Positions 51,761 to 60,389 of a DNA stretch of 64,000 nucleotides are shown here, in pieces; within the stretch, counting starts at the first letter, position 1, and every line of letters begins with the position of its first letter. Source of the stretch: Paenibacillus sp. JDR-2 (GTDB lineage Bacteria > Bacillota > Bacilli > Paenibacillales > Paenibacillaceae); contig NC_012914.1 in NCBI RefSeq assembly GCF_000023585.1, positions 5,959,501 to 6,023,500 of the forward strand, written 5' to 3'. The translations under genes were made by a program, and so were the position numbers. Under the pieces are notes generated by a model. It had not been told where the DNA came from. It saw only the letters and a list, made by a program, of their open reading frames with translations, and ran no database searches.

Positions 51761-53005
51761 TCATTCGTTGCTTCCATACGCTGTAAACGATCTTATTCTG
51801 GGTTTATCGTCAGATTCTAATATTCGTAAACGCAAACCATCTATTGAAGCAGGTGCGATACGATCAATCTTCTTATGTCCGATCGCGCTGCCTCGAACAA
51901 TCTCTTGCCATTCCCCACTGCACCATGCCTCTATCGCATAGGCTCGCACACATTCTCCGTATCGAATGTCCTCCATGATAACTACATGCTCCACAACTGT
52001 ATTGGGCTCAAGTCCAAGGATAATAAATTGGCCTTCTTGATCTACGGTTTGTGCAAGGGCCTTGCCCAACCTGCGGCTAATCTCATCACCGAACGCAATT
52101 ACCCGCTCAACGTCAGCATCCGGCAGAAGCCCGCGATTGTCCGGGGCCACATTCAGTAGAAGAGTCGCGCCATGGCCGACGGAACGATAATAAATATCCA
52201 TCAGACTATCCAGGGACAGCAGAAGTCCTTCCTCATCGGGATGCCAGAACCAGCGATCTTTACGAATCGGTACGTCGCATTCCGCCGGAACCCAGCTTGG
52301 GGTCTCAGGCAGCCAGTTTAAGGAGGCATCGCTGAACATGCTGACTCTTGCCGATTCCGCCGTATTCCATGATGGATACGGTGCCACTCCGTCCTCGTTG
52401 CCAACCCACCGAATCGTAGGTGCTCCCATGTTAAAAATCATGGCACCGGGCTGATGCTGCTTCACCAGGCTCATAATCCGGCTCCAGTCATACTCTCTGC
52501 CCTCAGAGCCGGCTCCGTCGAACCATATTTCTACTAGCGGCCCATAACCGGTTATAAGCTCTTCCAATTGCCGCAGATAGAAGTCATCATAGGCTGCCTT
52601 ATCCGAATAACAAGGCTCATGACGATCCCATGGCGATAAGTATAGTCCGAATCCGATTCCTTCCTCACGGCATGCTTCAGCGCATTCCTTCACGACATCG
52701 CCATGGCCTTCCTTCCAGGGACTAGAAGCAACCGAATAATCCGTTGTCAGCGTTGGCCACAAGCAAAAGCCGTCGTGATGCTTTGCTGTCAACACGAAAT
52801 ATCGGAAGCCCGCCCGCTTGGCTGTACGTACCCACTGGCGGGCATCCAGCTCTGCTGGGTGAAATAAACGAGGCGAATCATTCCCGTCACCCCATTCTTG
52901 ATCGCAGAACGTATTCATCCCGAAATGACAAAAAAATCCAAGCTCAAAGTCCTGCCACAGTAGCTGATGCTCTGTTGGAAGGGGTCTATTTAAAGAAGAA
53001 TGCAT
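51761..53005 (-). CDS. GH29 alpha-L-fucosidase, cytoplasmic
   Basis: The 414-residue enzyme should release L-fucose from oligosaccharides. GH29 features are FELGFFCHFGMNTFCDQEWGDG (cited in part; about residues 20-40), RYFVLTAKHHDGFCLWPT, the nucleophile Asp in VEIWFDGAGSEG (about residue 165), and LLNVAPDNRGLLP followed by a C-terminal beta-sandwich. No signal peptide is present. ATG 53005 follows GGAGAGGACAG loosely, and an ATG eight codons upstream is an alternative start. It lies downstream of GH35 with a remnant of an LLM gene in between. Confidence 0.88.
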   Translation of the reverse strand: MHSSLNRPLPTEHQLLWQDFELGFFCHFGMNTFCDQEWGDGNDSPRLFHPAELDARQWVRTAKRAGFRYFVLTAKHHDGFCLWPTLTTDYSVASSPWKEGHGDVVKECAEACREEGIGFGLYLSPWDRHEPCYSDKAAYDDFYLRQLEELITGYGPLVEIWFDGAGSEGREYDWSRIMSLVKQHQPGAMIFNMGAPTIRWVGNEDGVAPYPSWNTAESARVSMFSDASLNWLPETPSWVPAECDVPIRKDRWFWHPDEEGLLLSLDSLMDIYYRSVGHGATLLLNVAPDNRGLLPDADVERVIAFGDEISRRLGKALAQTVDQEGQFIILGLEPNTVVEHVVIMEDIRYGECVRAYAIEAWCSGEWQEIVRGSAIGHKKIDRIAPASIDGLRLRILESDDKPRIRSFTAYGSNE

Positions 53006-53059
53006 GATCCTGTTCTGTCCTCTCCACATCGAATAGATTACAGCTGGTGCCCTTATACC

Positions 53060-53107
53060 TCTCCATCTGCTCCCGCTGTTGGGCTTCGGATAAGCCGTTT
53101 ACGTTAA
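53060..53107 (-). pseudogene. Remnant of an LLM oxidoreductase gene
   Basis: These 48 bases align without gaps with 31887-31934, the C-terminal part of the LLM gene at 31796, with about 40 identities including an 18-nt exact match. They encode LNVNGLSEAQQREQME against LSVDGLSEVEQREQME. The frame is closed both sides and lies just after the stop of the GH35 gene. It is a decayed copy left by duplication or rearrangement. Confidence 0.75.
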
Positions 53108-53116
53108 GAGACCTGC

Positions 53117-54931
53117 CTATTCTTCCTGTACGAAGTTTAGCACCTGGTCGTCAACCGCAGCCGTCTCGCCAAGGTCGGGAGCATCGGTTAAATCCACTTC
53201 GGGATGTCCGGTTACGCCATGCAGCTCGAATAAAACAATTTCGTTTTCCCCTTTGCGCAGCAGCGGACCCGGCACGTATAACGCGCGCTGCGGTCCCGCT
53301 TCCCAATAGCGGCCAAGCTGGAAGCCGTTGATCCAGGCAATCCCCTTCTGCCAGCCGTCAAACCGGAGGAACGTATCGGCAGGTTCATCCACCTCCACAA
53401 ATCCACGATAGAAGGCAGGACGCCCGTCATGCTGCTGTCCCCCTGTTACTTCCACAGACTCATAGCGGACCCGAGCGAGCTGCTCGGACTCAAGCGGCAG
53501 CAGGGTAACCGTCCAGTTCGACTGGAACTGGTTATCGATCAGGATACCTTCCGTTATTCCTTTATGATCGCGCAGATAAGGGCCGTAATTAACGCGGCCC
53601 ATATTTTCGACCAGGACATCCAATCTTGCCCCTTCTCTGGGAACCGCGATCTCAATCGGCTGCGGATTCCACCGCTCAACAACGCCGATCAGCTTGCCGT
53701 CCAGGAATACCTGAGCGCGATCGCGCACCTCGCGAAGATGAAGCTTTTGTCTCGTTCTTGGCCCCTTAACCTGGGTCGAGTACAAAATAAAGCCGTAAGC
53801 CTGATCGTAATGCTCCATCGGCCGGATGCTGACGGATTGCACCTGTTCGGCGGATACCTGCTCGAGCTGATCCAGCAAATCGCCCCGTTCCGTTAAAATA
53901 ACCTTGCCGTAAGCTTTCTTCGGAATCGGAGCCGGGAACGGCGCTCCTTCCGGTATGCCGTGCTTTTCGAGCACGCTTCGGATAGCTTTGTATTTCTCGG
54001 TTATATCCCCCCACTCCGTAAGAGGCGCATCATAATCATAGCTTGTTATCGTTGGTTCATAATGCTCACCGTAGTTGGCTCCGCTGTAAAAGCCGAAGTT
54101 TGTCCCGCCGTGGAACATGTAGAGATTCACGGATGCCCCTTGCTCCAGCATCTCATCCAATACGTTAGCGACATCCCCCGCCTCCCGGACATGATGCGGC
54201 TTCCGCCAATGGTCGAACCAGCCAAGCCAGTACTCCATCACCATCAGCGGTTCGTCCTGTCTATACTCCCGGTATTTCGCGAGGGACTCCGCTACGCGCG
54301 AACCGAAGTTAACTGTTGCATGCAGCCCCTCTACCGTGCCGCCCAGCAGCATCTCGTCCGTTGGGCCGTCCGAGGTGAACAGCAGACAGTCAACTCCGCG
54401 TCGGATCAGGCCATCCCTCAAGTAAGCCAAATACGCGGTGTCATTGCCGTAGCTGCCGTATTCATTCTCGACCTGCACCGCAATGATCGGACCGCCCCGC
54501 GAATCCAGCAGCGGCAGCAGGCGCGGAATAAGCTCGTCATAGTAGCGGTCGACTTTTTCCAGGTATTCATTATCCATGCAGCGCAAGCCCATGGACGATT
54601 TCAGCAGCCAGGCCGGCAAGCCGCCAAACTCCCACTCCGCGCATATATAAGGGCTGGGACGGACAATCACGTGCAGGCCAAGCCGGCCCGCCGTCTCTAT
54701 GAACCGGGCGACATCCGCAAACCCGTCGAAGCGGAAGCTTCCCTCGCGGGGTTCATGCAGGTTCCACGGAATATACGTCTCTACCGTATTGAAACCGCAG
54801 GCCTTCAGCTTCAGCAGCCTGTCCTCCCAATATTCCGGCACAACCCGAAAATAATGAATCGCCCCCGACAAAATCCGGAACTCCTCGCCATCCAGCCTAT
54901 ATTTCTGATCCTTCCATGTTAACCGGCTCAC
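53117..54931 (-). CDS. GH35 beta-galactosidase, cytoplasmic
   Basis: The 604-residue enzyme has the GH35 start FRILSGAIHYFRVVPEYWEDRLLKLKACGFNTVETYIPWNLHEP (about residues 18-61, cited in part), the acid/base Glu in AVQVENEYG (about residue 155) and the nucleophile Glu in MVMEYWLGWFD (about 231). Galactose-binding-like domains with GWQKGIAWINGFQLGRYW lie near the C-terminus. No signal peptide. The start is GTG with GGAGG 7 nt upstream. The last residues DDQVLNFVQEE resemble the LLM segment HQVLSLS, so the 3' end may have been formed at the junction with the LLM remnant. Confidence 0.92.
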   Translation of the reverse strand: MSRLTWKDQKYRLDGEEFRILSGAIHYFRVVPEYWEDRLLKLKACGFNTVETYIPWNLHEPREGSFRFDGFADVARFIETAGRLGLHVIVRPSPYICAEWEFGGLPAWLLKSSMGLRCMDNEYLEKVDRYYDELIPRLLPLLDSRGGPIIAVQVENEYGSYGNDTAYLAYLRDGLIRRGVDCLLFTSDGPTDEMLLGGTVEGLHATVNFGSRVAESLAKYREYRQDEPLMVMEYWLGWFDHWRKPHHVREAGDVANVLDEMLEQGASVNLYMFHGGTNFGFYSGANYGEHYEPTITSYDYDAPLTEWGDITEKYKAIRSVLEKHGIPEGAPFPAPIPKKAYGKVILTERGDLLDQLEQVSAEQVQSVSIRPMEHYDQAYGFILYSTQVKGPRTRQKLHLREVRDRAQVFLDGKLIGVVERWNPQPIEIAVPREGARLDVLVENMGRVNYGPYLRDHKGITEGILIDNQFQSNWTVTLLPLESEQLARVRYESVEVTGGQQHDGRPAFYRGFVEVDEPADTFLRFDGWQKGIAWINGFQLGRYWEAGPQRALYVPGPLLRKGENEIVLFELHGVTGHPEVDLTDAPDLGETAAVDDQVLNFVQEE

Positions 54932-54971
54932 CTTATACCTCCAATTAGCTCATGCCCCGCATAGAAAGAAA

Positions 54972-55004
54972 GCCCCGGAGCAACCGGCAGGTTGTCTCCG
55001 AAGC
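54972..55004 (-). terminator. Hairpin between the binding-protein and GH35 genes
   Basis: GCTTCGGAG-A-CAACC pairs with GGTTG-CTCCGGGGC on the minus strand and is followed by TTTCTTTC. It may reduce expression of GH35 and the fucosidase relative to the transporter. Confidence 0.65.
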
Positions 55005-55028
55005 TCTCTTCCGTCAGCTTATGAGCGA

Positions 55029-56405
55029 TTATTTCTTTTCTTTCTCGTTAATGATTTTTGTTGCTTCACTAACCATCCATTTCTGCACATCGTCAATCGA
55101 CTCATTGCTCAGCATAAACTTGCTGAAGCCATCATCGATGACCTTGGTAAGTGCCGCGGTGGACACCGTAATTACGCTCGAAGCATCCAGGTATTTAATG
55201 TTGTCGCCAAACAGCGTGCTTTTCAGGGAATCGACATCGTACAGGTCTTTATTCTCGCCAATGATGCGATCCAGCAGCGCTTTGTTATCCGCTTTTTTCC
55301 AACCGGAGAATTCGGTACGCTTGTCGGAATCCGCGGTTGTCATAAAGCGCATCAGCTTAAACGACGCGTCTTTATGCTTGGAGCTTTCGCCCATCACAAC
55401 CGAGCTGCCGCTTGTGAAATATTTGCCGCCTTCATAATCCTTCGGCTCGGCGCCTTTCGGAGGCAGCGGTACCGGTGCGAACGCCGTCTTGAACGTATGC
55501 GGGTATTGCTCCTGGTTGCCTACGTCCGGAATCGTAAAGCTTCCAGTCAAAATCATTGCGGCCTGCTCGTTGAAGAATTCCGTCCGGTAGTTCAGCTTGG
55601 CCGCAAGCACGTCGGCATAGGGCTTGGCCGATTTGTCGACGCTCTCCATATCCTTGCGGAGCTGGAAGAAGTATTTGTAGGAAGGATCGGACAAAATCGT
55701 CGAACCGTCGTCATAACGGAACGGATCCTTCATAACCGTCTGCGCCGGCGCGTTCATGTACAGCTCCCAGGTATGGAAGTACGTACCGTAGCGCTTGTCC
55801 ACGCCTTCGCCTTTGGTCAGCTTCTTGGCATAGTCGCGGTAGTCATCCCAGGTCCAGCCATAGGTTGGAACCGGCAGGCCCGCTTCATCCAGCGCATCCT
55901 TGTTCAGCAGCACATAGTTGAAGCCCGAAGTCAGCTGCATGCCGTAGTAGTTATCGTTAATTTTCGGATTCACGTAATATTCGTCTTCCGCTACCAGGTT
56001 TTCCTGCTTATAGAAATCATTTAACGATGCCAATGCACCTCTTGTCGCACGTTCGTAAACAGCTCCAAGGCTCGGCATCGCTACAACGTCAACCGCCTCG
56101 CCCGAGGAGATCAGGAAGTCCAGCTTTTTCAGCATCTCTACGGAATCGCCCGGCACCAGCACGACATGCTCAACCTTGATATCCGGATTCTTGGTCATGA
56201 ATTCATCCAGCATCGCGTCGGTTGCAACCGCTTGGGCTTCATTATCCCAGTTGTAATACTTGATCGTTACGGATTCCGATTTGCCCGATCCGGATGCGCC
56301 TTCGCTTCCCGAATTCGCCGAATTGCCTCCGCATGCGCTGAGCGCAACCGTGCCGGCCAGCAGCAAGCCCGCTACCGCCGTAAACTTGCGTTTTGCTTGT
56401 TTCAT
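55029..56405 (-). CDS. Sugar-binding lipoprotein of a CUT1 ABC importer
   Basis: The 458-residue precursor has a lipoprotein signal with lipobox LSAC (Cys about residue 25), a Gly/Ser linker and an extracellular solute-binding family 1 domain (VTIKYYNWDNEAQAVATDAMLDEFMTKNPDIKVEHV; cited in part), with YGWTWDDYRDYAKKLTKG near residue 180. It should capture galactose-containing oligosaccharides judging from the neighbouring GH35 and GH29 genes. GGGGGAAG lies before the ATG. Confidence 0.92.
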   Translation of the reverse strand: MKQAKRKFTAVAGLLLAGTVALSACGGNSANSGSEGASGSGKSESVTIKYYNWDNEAQAVATDAMLDEFMTKNPDIKVEHVVLVPGDSVEMLKKLDFLISSGEAVDVVAMPSLGAVYERATRGALASLNDFYKQENLVAEDEYYVNPKINDNYYGMQLTSGFNYVLLNKDALDEAGLPVPTYGWTWDDYRDYAKKLTKGEGVDKRYGTYFHTWELYMNAPAQTVMKDPFRYDDGSTILSDPSYKYFFQLRKDMESVDKSAKPYADVLAAKLNYRTEFFNEQAAMILTGSFTIPDVGNQEQYPHTFKTAFAPVPLPPKGAEPKDYEGGKYFTSGSSVVMGESSKHKDASFKLMRFMTTADSDKRTEFSGWKKADNKALLDRIIGENKDLYDVDSLKSTLFGDNIKYLDASSVITVSTAALTKVIDDGFSKFMLSNESIDDVQKWMVSEATKIINEKEKK

Positions 56406-56512
56406 TTCTGCTTCCCCCTAGAACTTTATAATGACTACACACCCAGTATAACGATCGTCCCATTTTGCCAAGTGTATAATTTTGAGGTGAAACGAGTACT
56501 TTTTTGACTACC

Positions 56513-57340
56513 TTACCCTTTCACGCCGCCTAGCGCAATCCCGTTAATCACCTGCTTCTGCATGATAATGAATATAGCCAGAAGCGGAATAATCGCCGAC
56601 AAGGCTGCCATCATCATAATCGCGTAGTTATTCGTGTAATCATCCCGGAACAGCGTAATGCCCAGCGGAATGGTGTACAGCTTTTTGCTCAGGAGGAAAA
56701 TAAGCGGGTTCTGGTAATCATTCCACGTCCAGATGAATTTGATGATCGCCACGGTCGCCAGAACCGGCCGGCAGAGCGGAATCATAATCGAGAAGAACGT
56801 CCGCAGATGTCCCGCGCCGTCGATGCGCGCCGCCTCCAAATATTCATCGCTGATATCGGACATGAACTGTCGCAGCAGGAACGTGAAGTAAATCGAGAAC
56901 ATGCTCATCAGAATAATCGCGGCATGCGTATCGTAGAGCCCCAGCCAGCGAATGATGAGAAACCGCGGAATGAGCGTCGCCTGATCCGGAATGATCATAA
57001 AGGACAACATCGCCAGGAAGATCATATGACGGCCCCGGAAACGCAGCTTCGTCAGCGCGTAGGCGGACATCGACGAGACCAGCAGCGTGATAAGCGTAGT
57101 GATGATGGCAACCTTCAGGGAGTTCCAGTAGAAATGATAAAACGGAACACGTCCCATCCAGACCGATTTGAAGTTGTAAATAAAGTTGATTTTCTCCGGA
57201 ATCCACTGGATCGGGAAGCGCATGACATCCTTCTCGAACTTGAAGGCCGACGAGACCATCCAGACGAGCGGGGTCAGGAACATCAGAGAGAATGCTCCAA
57301 GTAAGACGGTAATTATGCTTTTTGACAGTTTGGTTGTCAC
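56513..57340 (-). CDS. CUT1 sugar permease (MalG type)
   Basis: The 275-residue permease has about six spans (IITVLLGAFSLMFLTPLVWMV first) and the EAA-loop LEAARIDGAGHLRTFFSIMIP (about residues 180-200, cited in part), ending MQKQVINGIALGGVKG, the MalG signature end. GTG 57340 follows AAGGGGG with 8 nt spacing. An upstream extension overlaps the MalF-type gene and was rejected. Confidence 0.9.
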   Translation of the reverse strand: MTTKLSKSIITVLLGAFSLMFLTPLVWMVSSAFKFEKDVMRFPIQWIPEKINFIYNFKSVWMGRVPFYHFYWNSLKVAIITTLITLLVSSMSAYALTKLRFRGRHMIFLAMLSFMIIPDQATLIPRFLIIRWLGLYDTHAAIILMSMFSIYFTFLLRQFMSDISDEYLEAARIDGAGHLRTFFSIMIPLCRPVLATVAIIKFIWTWNDYQNPLIFLLSKKLYTIPLGITLFRDDYTNNYAIMMMAALSAIIPLLAIFIIMQKQVINGIALGGVKG

Positions 57341-57357
57341 AGGTAATCCCCCTTTTC

Positions 57358-58290
57358 TTAGTCCTTCCCAAGCTTCCACGTCGCCGCCGTGATGATGCCG
57401 ATAATGGCGAAGAGCAGCCAGGAGATCGCCGAGGCATAGCCCATATCATAGTTGCGGAAGCCTTCTTCGTAGATCCGGTAAACCAGCACGGTAGACGAAT
57501 TGTTAGGACCGCCTTCCGTCAGATACGAGATGATATCAAACACCTTGAACGAGCCGATCAGCATCGTAATCGCAAGGAAAAAGGTTGTTGGACGCAGCAG
57601 AGGCACCGTAATGCGGAAGAACTTCTTCAGCGGAGACGCCCCGTCAATCTCGGATGCTTCGTAAATTTCATTCGAGATGTTGGTCAGACCCGCGGTATAA
57701 ATAATAATCGTGTAGCCGAGGCTCGCCCATGTGCCGATGAACGCGATGGAGAGCAGCGAGGTCTTCGGATCAACCAGCCACTTCGGCGGAGCGTCAATGC
57801 CAAGCTGCATCAGAAGCTGATTAATCGGACCGAGGGACGGATGCAGCAAGGCGCTCCATACCGCGGCAATCGCAATGATCGACGAAATATAAGGGATAAA
57901 GAAAACAACCTTGAAGTAGCTTTTCAGAAAAACGCTGTTGTTGATGACAACGGCCAGCACCAGCGCAATCGCAATCGGAATCGGCACCGTCATGACAGTG
58001 TACAGCAGGTTGTTTTTCAGCGCCTCCAGAATGGCCGGATCATGGAACAGCTTCTTGTAGTTGCCAAGCCCGATCCACTCGATGCCGGGAAGGCCGGATA
58101 ACATGTCCCATTTGGAGAAGCTCAAATATAAGGAGAACCCTAAGGCAAATACGTTTAACAGCAGCATCCCGACAATCTCGGGAATAAGAAATAGCCAGCC
58201 GACCAGCGCCTCTCTGCGTGACGGCGTCCAAAATTTCTTCCTGGCCGCAGCCGCAGGACTGGTGCCTGCCGTTTGTTTGACGACTTCCAT
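57358..58290 (-). CDS. CUT1 sugar permease (MalF type)
   Basis: The 310-residue permease has an alanine-rich cytoplasmic start, about six spans and the EAA-loop YEASEIDGASPLKKFFRITVPLL (about residues 210-230, cited in part). It opens the transporter-GH35-GH29 operon. GAGGTGA precedes the ATG by 7 nt. Upstream, direct repeats ATTCTGACC and ATTTTGACC lie 22 bp apart and may bind the adjacent YesN-type response regulator. Confidence 0.92.
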   Translation of the reverse strand: MEVVKQTAGTSPAAAARKKFWTPSRREALVGWLFLIPEIVGMLLLNVFALGFSLYLSFSKWDMLSGLPGIEWIGLGNYKKLFHDPAILEALKNNLLYTVMTVPIPIAIALVLAVVINNSVFLKSYFKVVFFIPYISSIIAIAAVWSALLHPSLGPINQLLMQLGIDAPPKWLVDPKTSLLSIAFIGTWASLGYTIIIYTAGLTNISNEIYEASEIDGASPLKKFFRITVPLLRPTTFFLAITMLIGSFKVFDIISYLTEGGPNNSSTVLVYRIYEEGFRNYDMGYASAISWLLFAIIGIITAATWKLGKD

Positions 58291-58353
58291 ACAATCACCT
58301 CGACTCTTATGTTGAGATCATAATAAGGGATTGAGCCGGTTTGTAAGCGAAGT

Positions 58354-58384
58354 ATTCTGACCCGATACAGGGAAGATTTTGACC
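58354..58384 (-). promoter_or_regulatory. Direct-repeat operator candidate upstream of the transporter operon
   Basis: ATTCTGACC (58354-58362) and ATTTTGACC (58376-58384) are 22 bp apart, two helical turns, as expected for AraC-type regulators. The second repeat continues TTTTTCG, a segment also found at 63428-63442 before the GH88 gene. Confidence 0.45.
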
Positions 58385-58686
58385 TTTTTCGACGGCCGGC
58401 AAAGTGCCGGCTACGTGAAAAAGCCGCGCTCGAGGCACGGCCTTTTCCGGGGGACAGCCCCCACTCAACCTATATTGCACAAATTACAACATAATACGCT
58501 CAAATCGTGTACTTCGGATGCGTACGATGTACGAAATGCAGCATATTGGACTGAAATGGGGTTCTTAGGGCAGTTTCTAGAGAAATATACTGCAAAAAAC
58601 ACAACATAATTCGTATTACTAGGTCAATAAGCGGCATTACGCTGTATTACGTGCAACGTAAAAAACGGGCATGACCCGAGCATGCA
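58385..58686. other. Non-coding stretch with hairpins and a direct repeat
   Basis: No gene is supported here. The stretch holds the hairpin GCCGGC-AAAGT-GCCGGC (58395-58411), a longer AAAAGCCG / CGGCCTTTT pairing (about 58420-58447), and two copies of a TATA[TC]TGCA...CAACATAAT[AT]CG motif starting at 58471 and 58586. Confidence 0.5.
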
Positions 58687-58712
58687 AAATGCCGCTGCTA
58701 GGAGCGGCATTT
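58687..58712 (-). terminator. Terminator of the two-component operon
   Basis: AAATGCCGCT pairs with AGCGGCATTT around a 6-nt loop. On the minus strand it is followed by one more T and GCATG. It lies about 80 nt after the response-regulator stop. Confidence 0.6.
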
Positions 58713-58790
58713 GAGAGAGAAATCTAGGCTTGCCAATCTAGGCTTACCAATCAGTTGATACTATTGTTAGTTACACTTTTGTTAGCGCCA

Positions 58791-60389
58791 TTATGATTTG
58801 CGAACCAACTGATGCTTTTGCTTGAACTGGCTTGGGGTGAAGCCGATGTACTTCTTGAACACCTTCGAGAAATAAGCGCGGTCGGAATAACCAAGCCCAA
58901 CGGCTAACGTCTCGAGCGTCTGGCCGGAGCTCTTCAGCATGTTGGCGGCTATCTTCATTTTGTACTGGTGCACATAGTCCGTGAAACTAAGCCCCGTCAG
59001 CCGTTTGAAATAACGGGAGAAGTAGCTTGGGTTCAAATACAGGTATTGCGCGATATCAATGGACGTAATATTGTCCGACAGATGATTGTCGATAAAAGCT
59101 TGGATGACCTGAAGCCGCGGCTCCCGCGATTTGGCGGCGCCTCCGGCATGGCCAAGCTGCTCTTGGGCTAGACGCTCCAGCCGGCCAACTGCCAGCTCCA
59201 GCGCGTCCTCCATCGTTCTTGCCGCGCCGATATAAGCATAGACGTCCTCTTCCGCTTTTCTACGCGGGAACAGGATTTCGGCTTCGCGAAGCAGCTGAAC
59301 AAGCGCCTCGGTCCATTCCTCCGGCTCGATTCTGCGGCTTTCCGCCTCTTGACCGAAACGGACAAGAACTCCGCGCATCTCCCCCGTGTTCTTCTCCAAA
59401 ATGGTGCGTTCAAGCCCGCCGCGGAATGCCGCATTAAAGTCCTGCGGCAGCGGGTAAAAGAGCTGGCCAAGCAGCTGCGAGGACGCAGCCGCGGCCAGCT
59501 GGCCCATCCGGTAAAACTCCGGCTTGCCGCTTCTGATCTGCTGGTAGACGGAACCGGCGGCCTGCAGAACCAGCTTGTCGGTGACAAGAACGATCTGCAG
59601 CGTAATTCTAAGGTATGCCGTCACCTGACGAAGCAGCTCATCCAGATACGACTGCAGATAAGCCTGATCATTCCCCGCCAGGTTCTGACGGTAATTGTAC
59701 AGCACCATAAAATGATCCTGATCGATAAACGGCGTGATCCCTTTGTAGGATTGGGCAATTTCCATGGCAATATTATAGATCGCGTAACGGATAAGCGAAA
59801 TATTGCTCCTGTTGTAGAGCAGCTCGTAATCCGAATAACGAAGATGAATCATCCCCATCATAAAGCACGCATAAGGCCACTCGATGCCTACGCGCGACGC
59901 ATATGCACGCGTCTTCTCCAGATCCGCCCCATCCAAAATCAACTGGAATAACGCGCGTTTTTGCAGCTCGATGCTATACGCGTCGGAGTCCGTTCCGCCT
60001 TCCGCCTTCCGTCCCTTCAGACGGGCAACCGATTTGCGAAGACTCTCCTCCAGCTGGTCGGCCGTCAATTGATCCTTGATTAAATAATCGTCGGCATCCA
60101 GCTTCACCGCCTGCTGGGCATAATGAAATTCCTCGTGGCAGGTCAGAAAAATAATCCGGACGCCCGGCTTTATTGCCGTAAATTCCGCGGCCAGCTCGAT
60201 TCCGTTCTTCTTCGGCAATCCGATATCCGTAATGACGATATCCGGCATCGTCTCCTTGAACAGATGCAGAGCTTTCACGCTGGAGAACGTGCTTGCGGCT
60301 ACATGCAAATCATGCTGCTCCCATTCCATCATCTGCTGCAGCACTTTAAGCATCGGGACATCATCATCAATAAGCATGACTTTATACAT
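58791..60389 (-). CDS. Response regulator, receiver plus AraC helix-turn-helix (YesN type)
   Basis: The 532-residue regulator has a receiver domain (MLIDDDVPMLKVL, phospho-acceptor Asp in DIVITDIGLPKKNG about residue 54, Lys in DDYLIKD about 104), a long middle region, and a C-terminal AraC pair (SIDIAQYLYLNPSYFSRYFKRL; LETLAVGLGYSDRAYFSKVFKK). ATG 60389 follows GGAGGTATCCC and overlaps the kinase gene by 8 nt. It probably controls the neighbouring sugar importer and glycosidase genes in response to an extracellular sugar. Confidence 0.93.
   Translation of the reverse strand: MYKVMLIDDDVPMLKVLQQMMEWEQHDLHVAASTFSSVKALHLFKETMPDIVITDIGLPKKNGIELAAEFTAIKPGVRIIFLTCHEEFHYAQQAVKLDADDYLIKDQLTADQLEESLRKSVARLKGRKAEGGTDSDAYSIELQKRALFQLILDGADLEKTRAYASRVGIEWPYACFMMGMIHLRYSDYELLYNRSNISLIRYAIYNIAMEIAQSYKGITPFIDQDHFMVLYNYRQNLAGNDQAYLQSYLDELLRQVTAYLRITLQIVLVTDKLVLQAAGSVYQQIRSGKPEFYRMGQLAAAASSQLLGQLFYPLPQDFNAAFRGGLERTILEKNTGEMRGVLVRFGQEAESRRIEPEEWTEALVQLLREAEILFPRRKAEEDVYAYIGAARTMEDALELAVGRLERLAQEQLGHAGGAAKSREPRLQVIQAFIDNHLSDNITSIDIAQYLYLNPSYFSRYFKRLTGLSFTDYVHQYKMKIAANMLKSSGQTLETLAVGLGYSDRAYFSKVFKKYIGFTPSQFKQKHQLVRKS

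Noticed and set aside
58379-58609. Small plus-strand frame of 76 codons in the gap before the response regulator
   Set aside because: No ribosome-binding site, and it runs through hairpins and short repeats.
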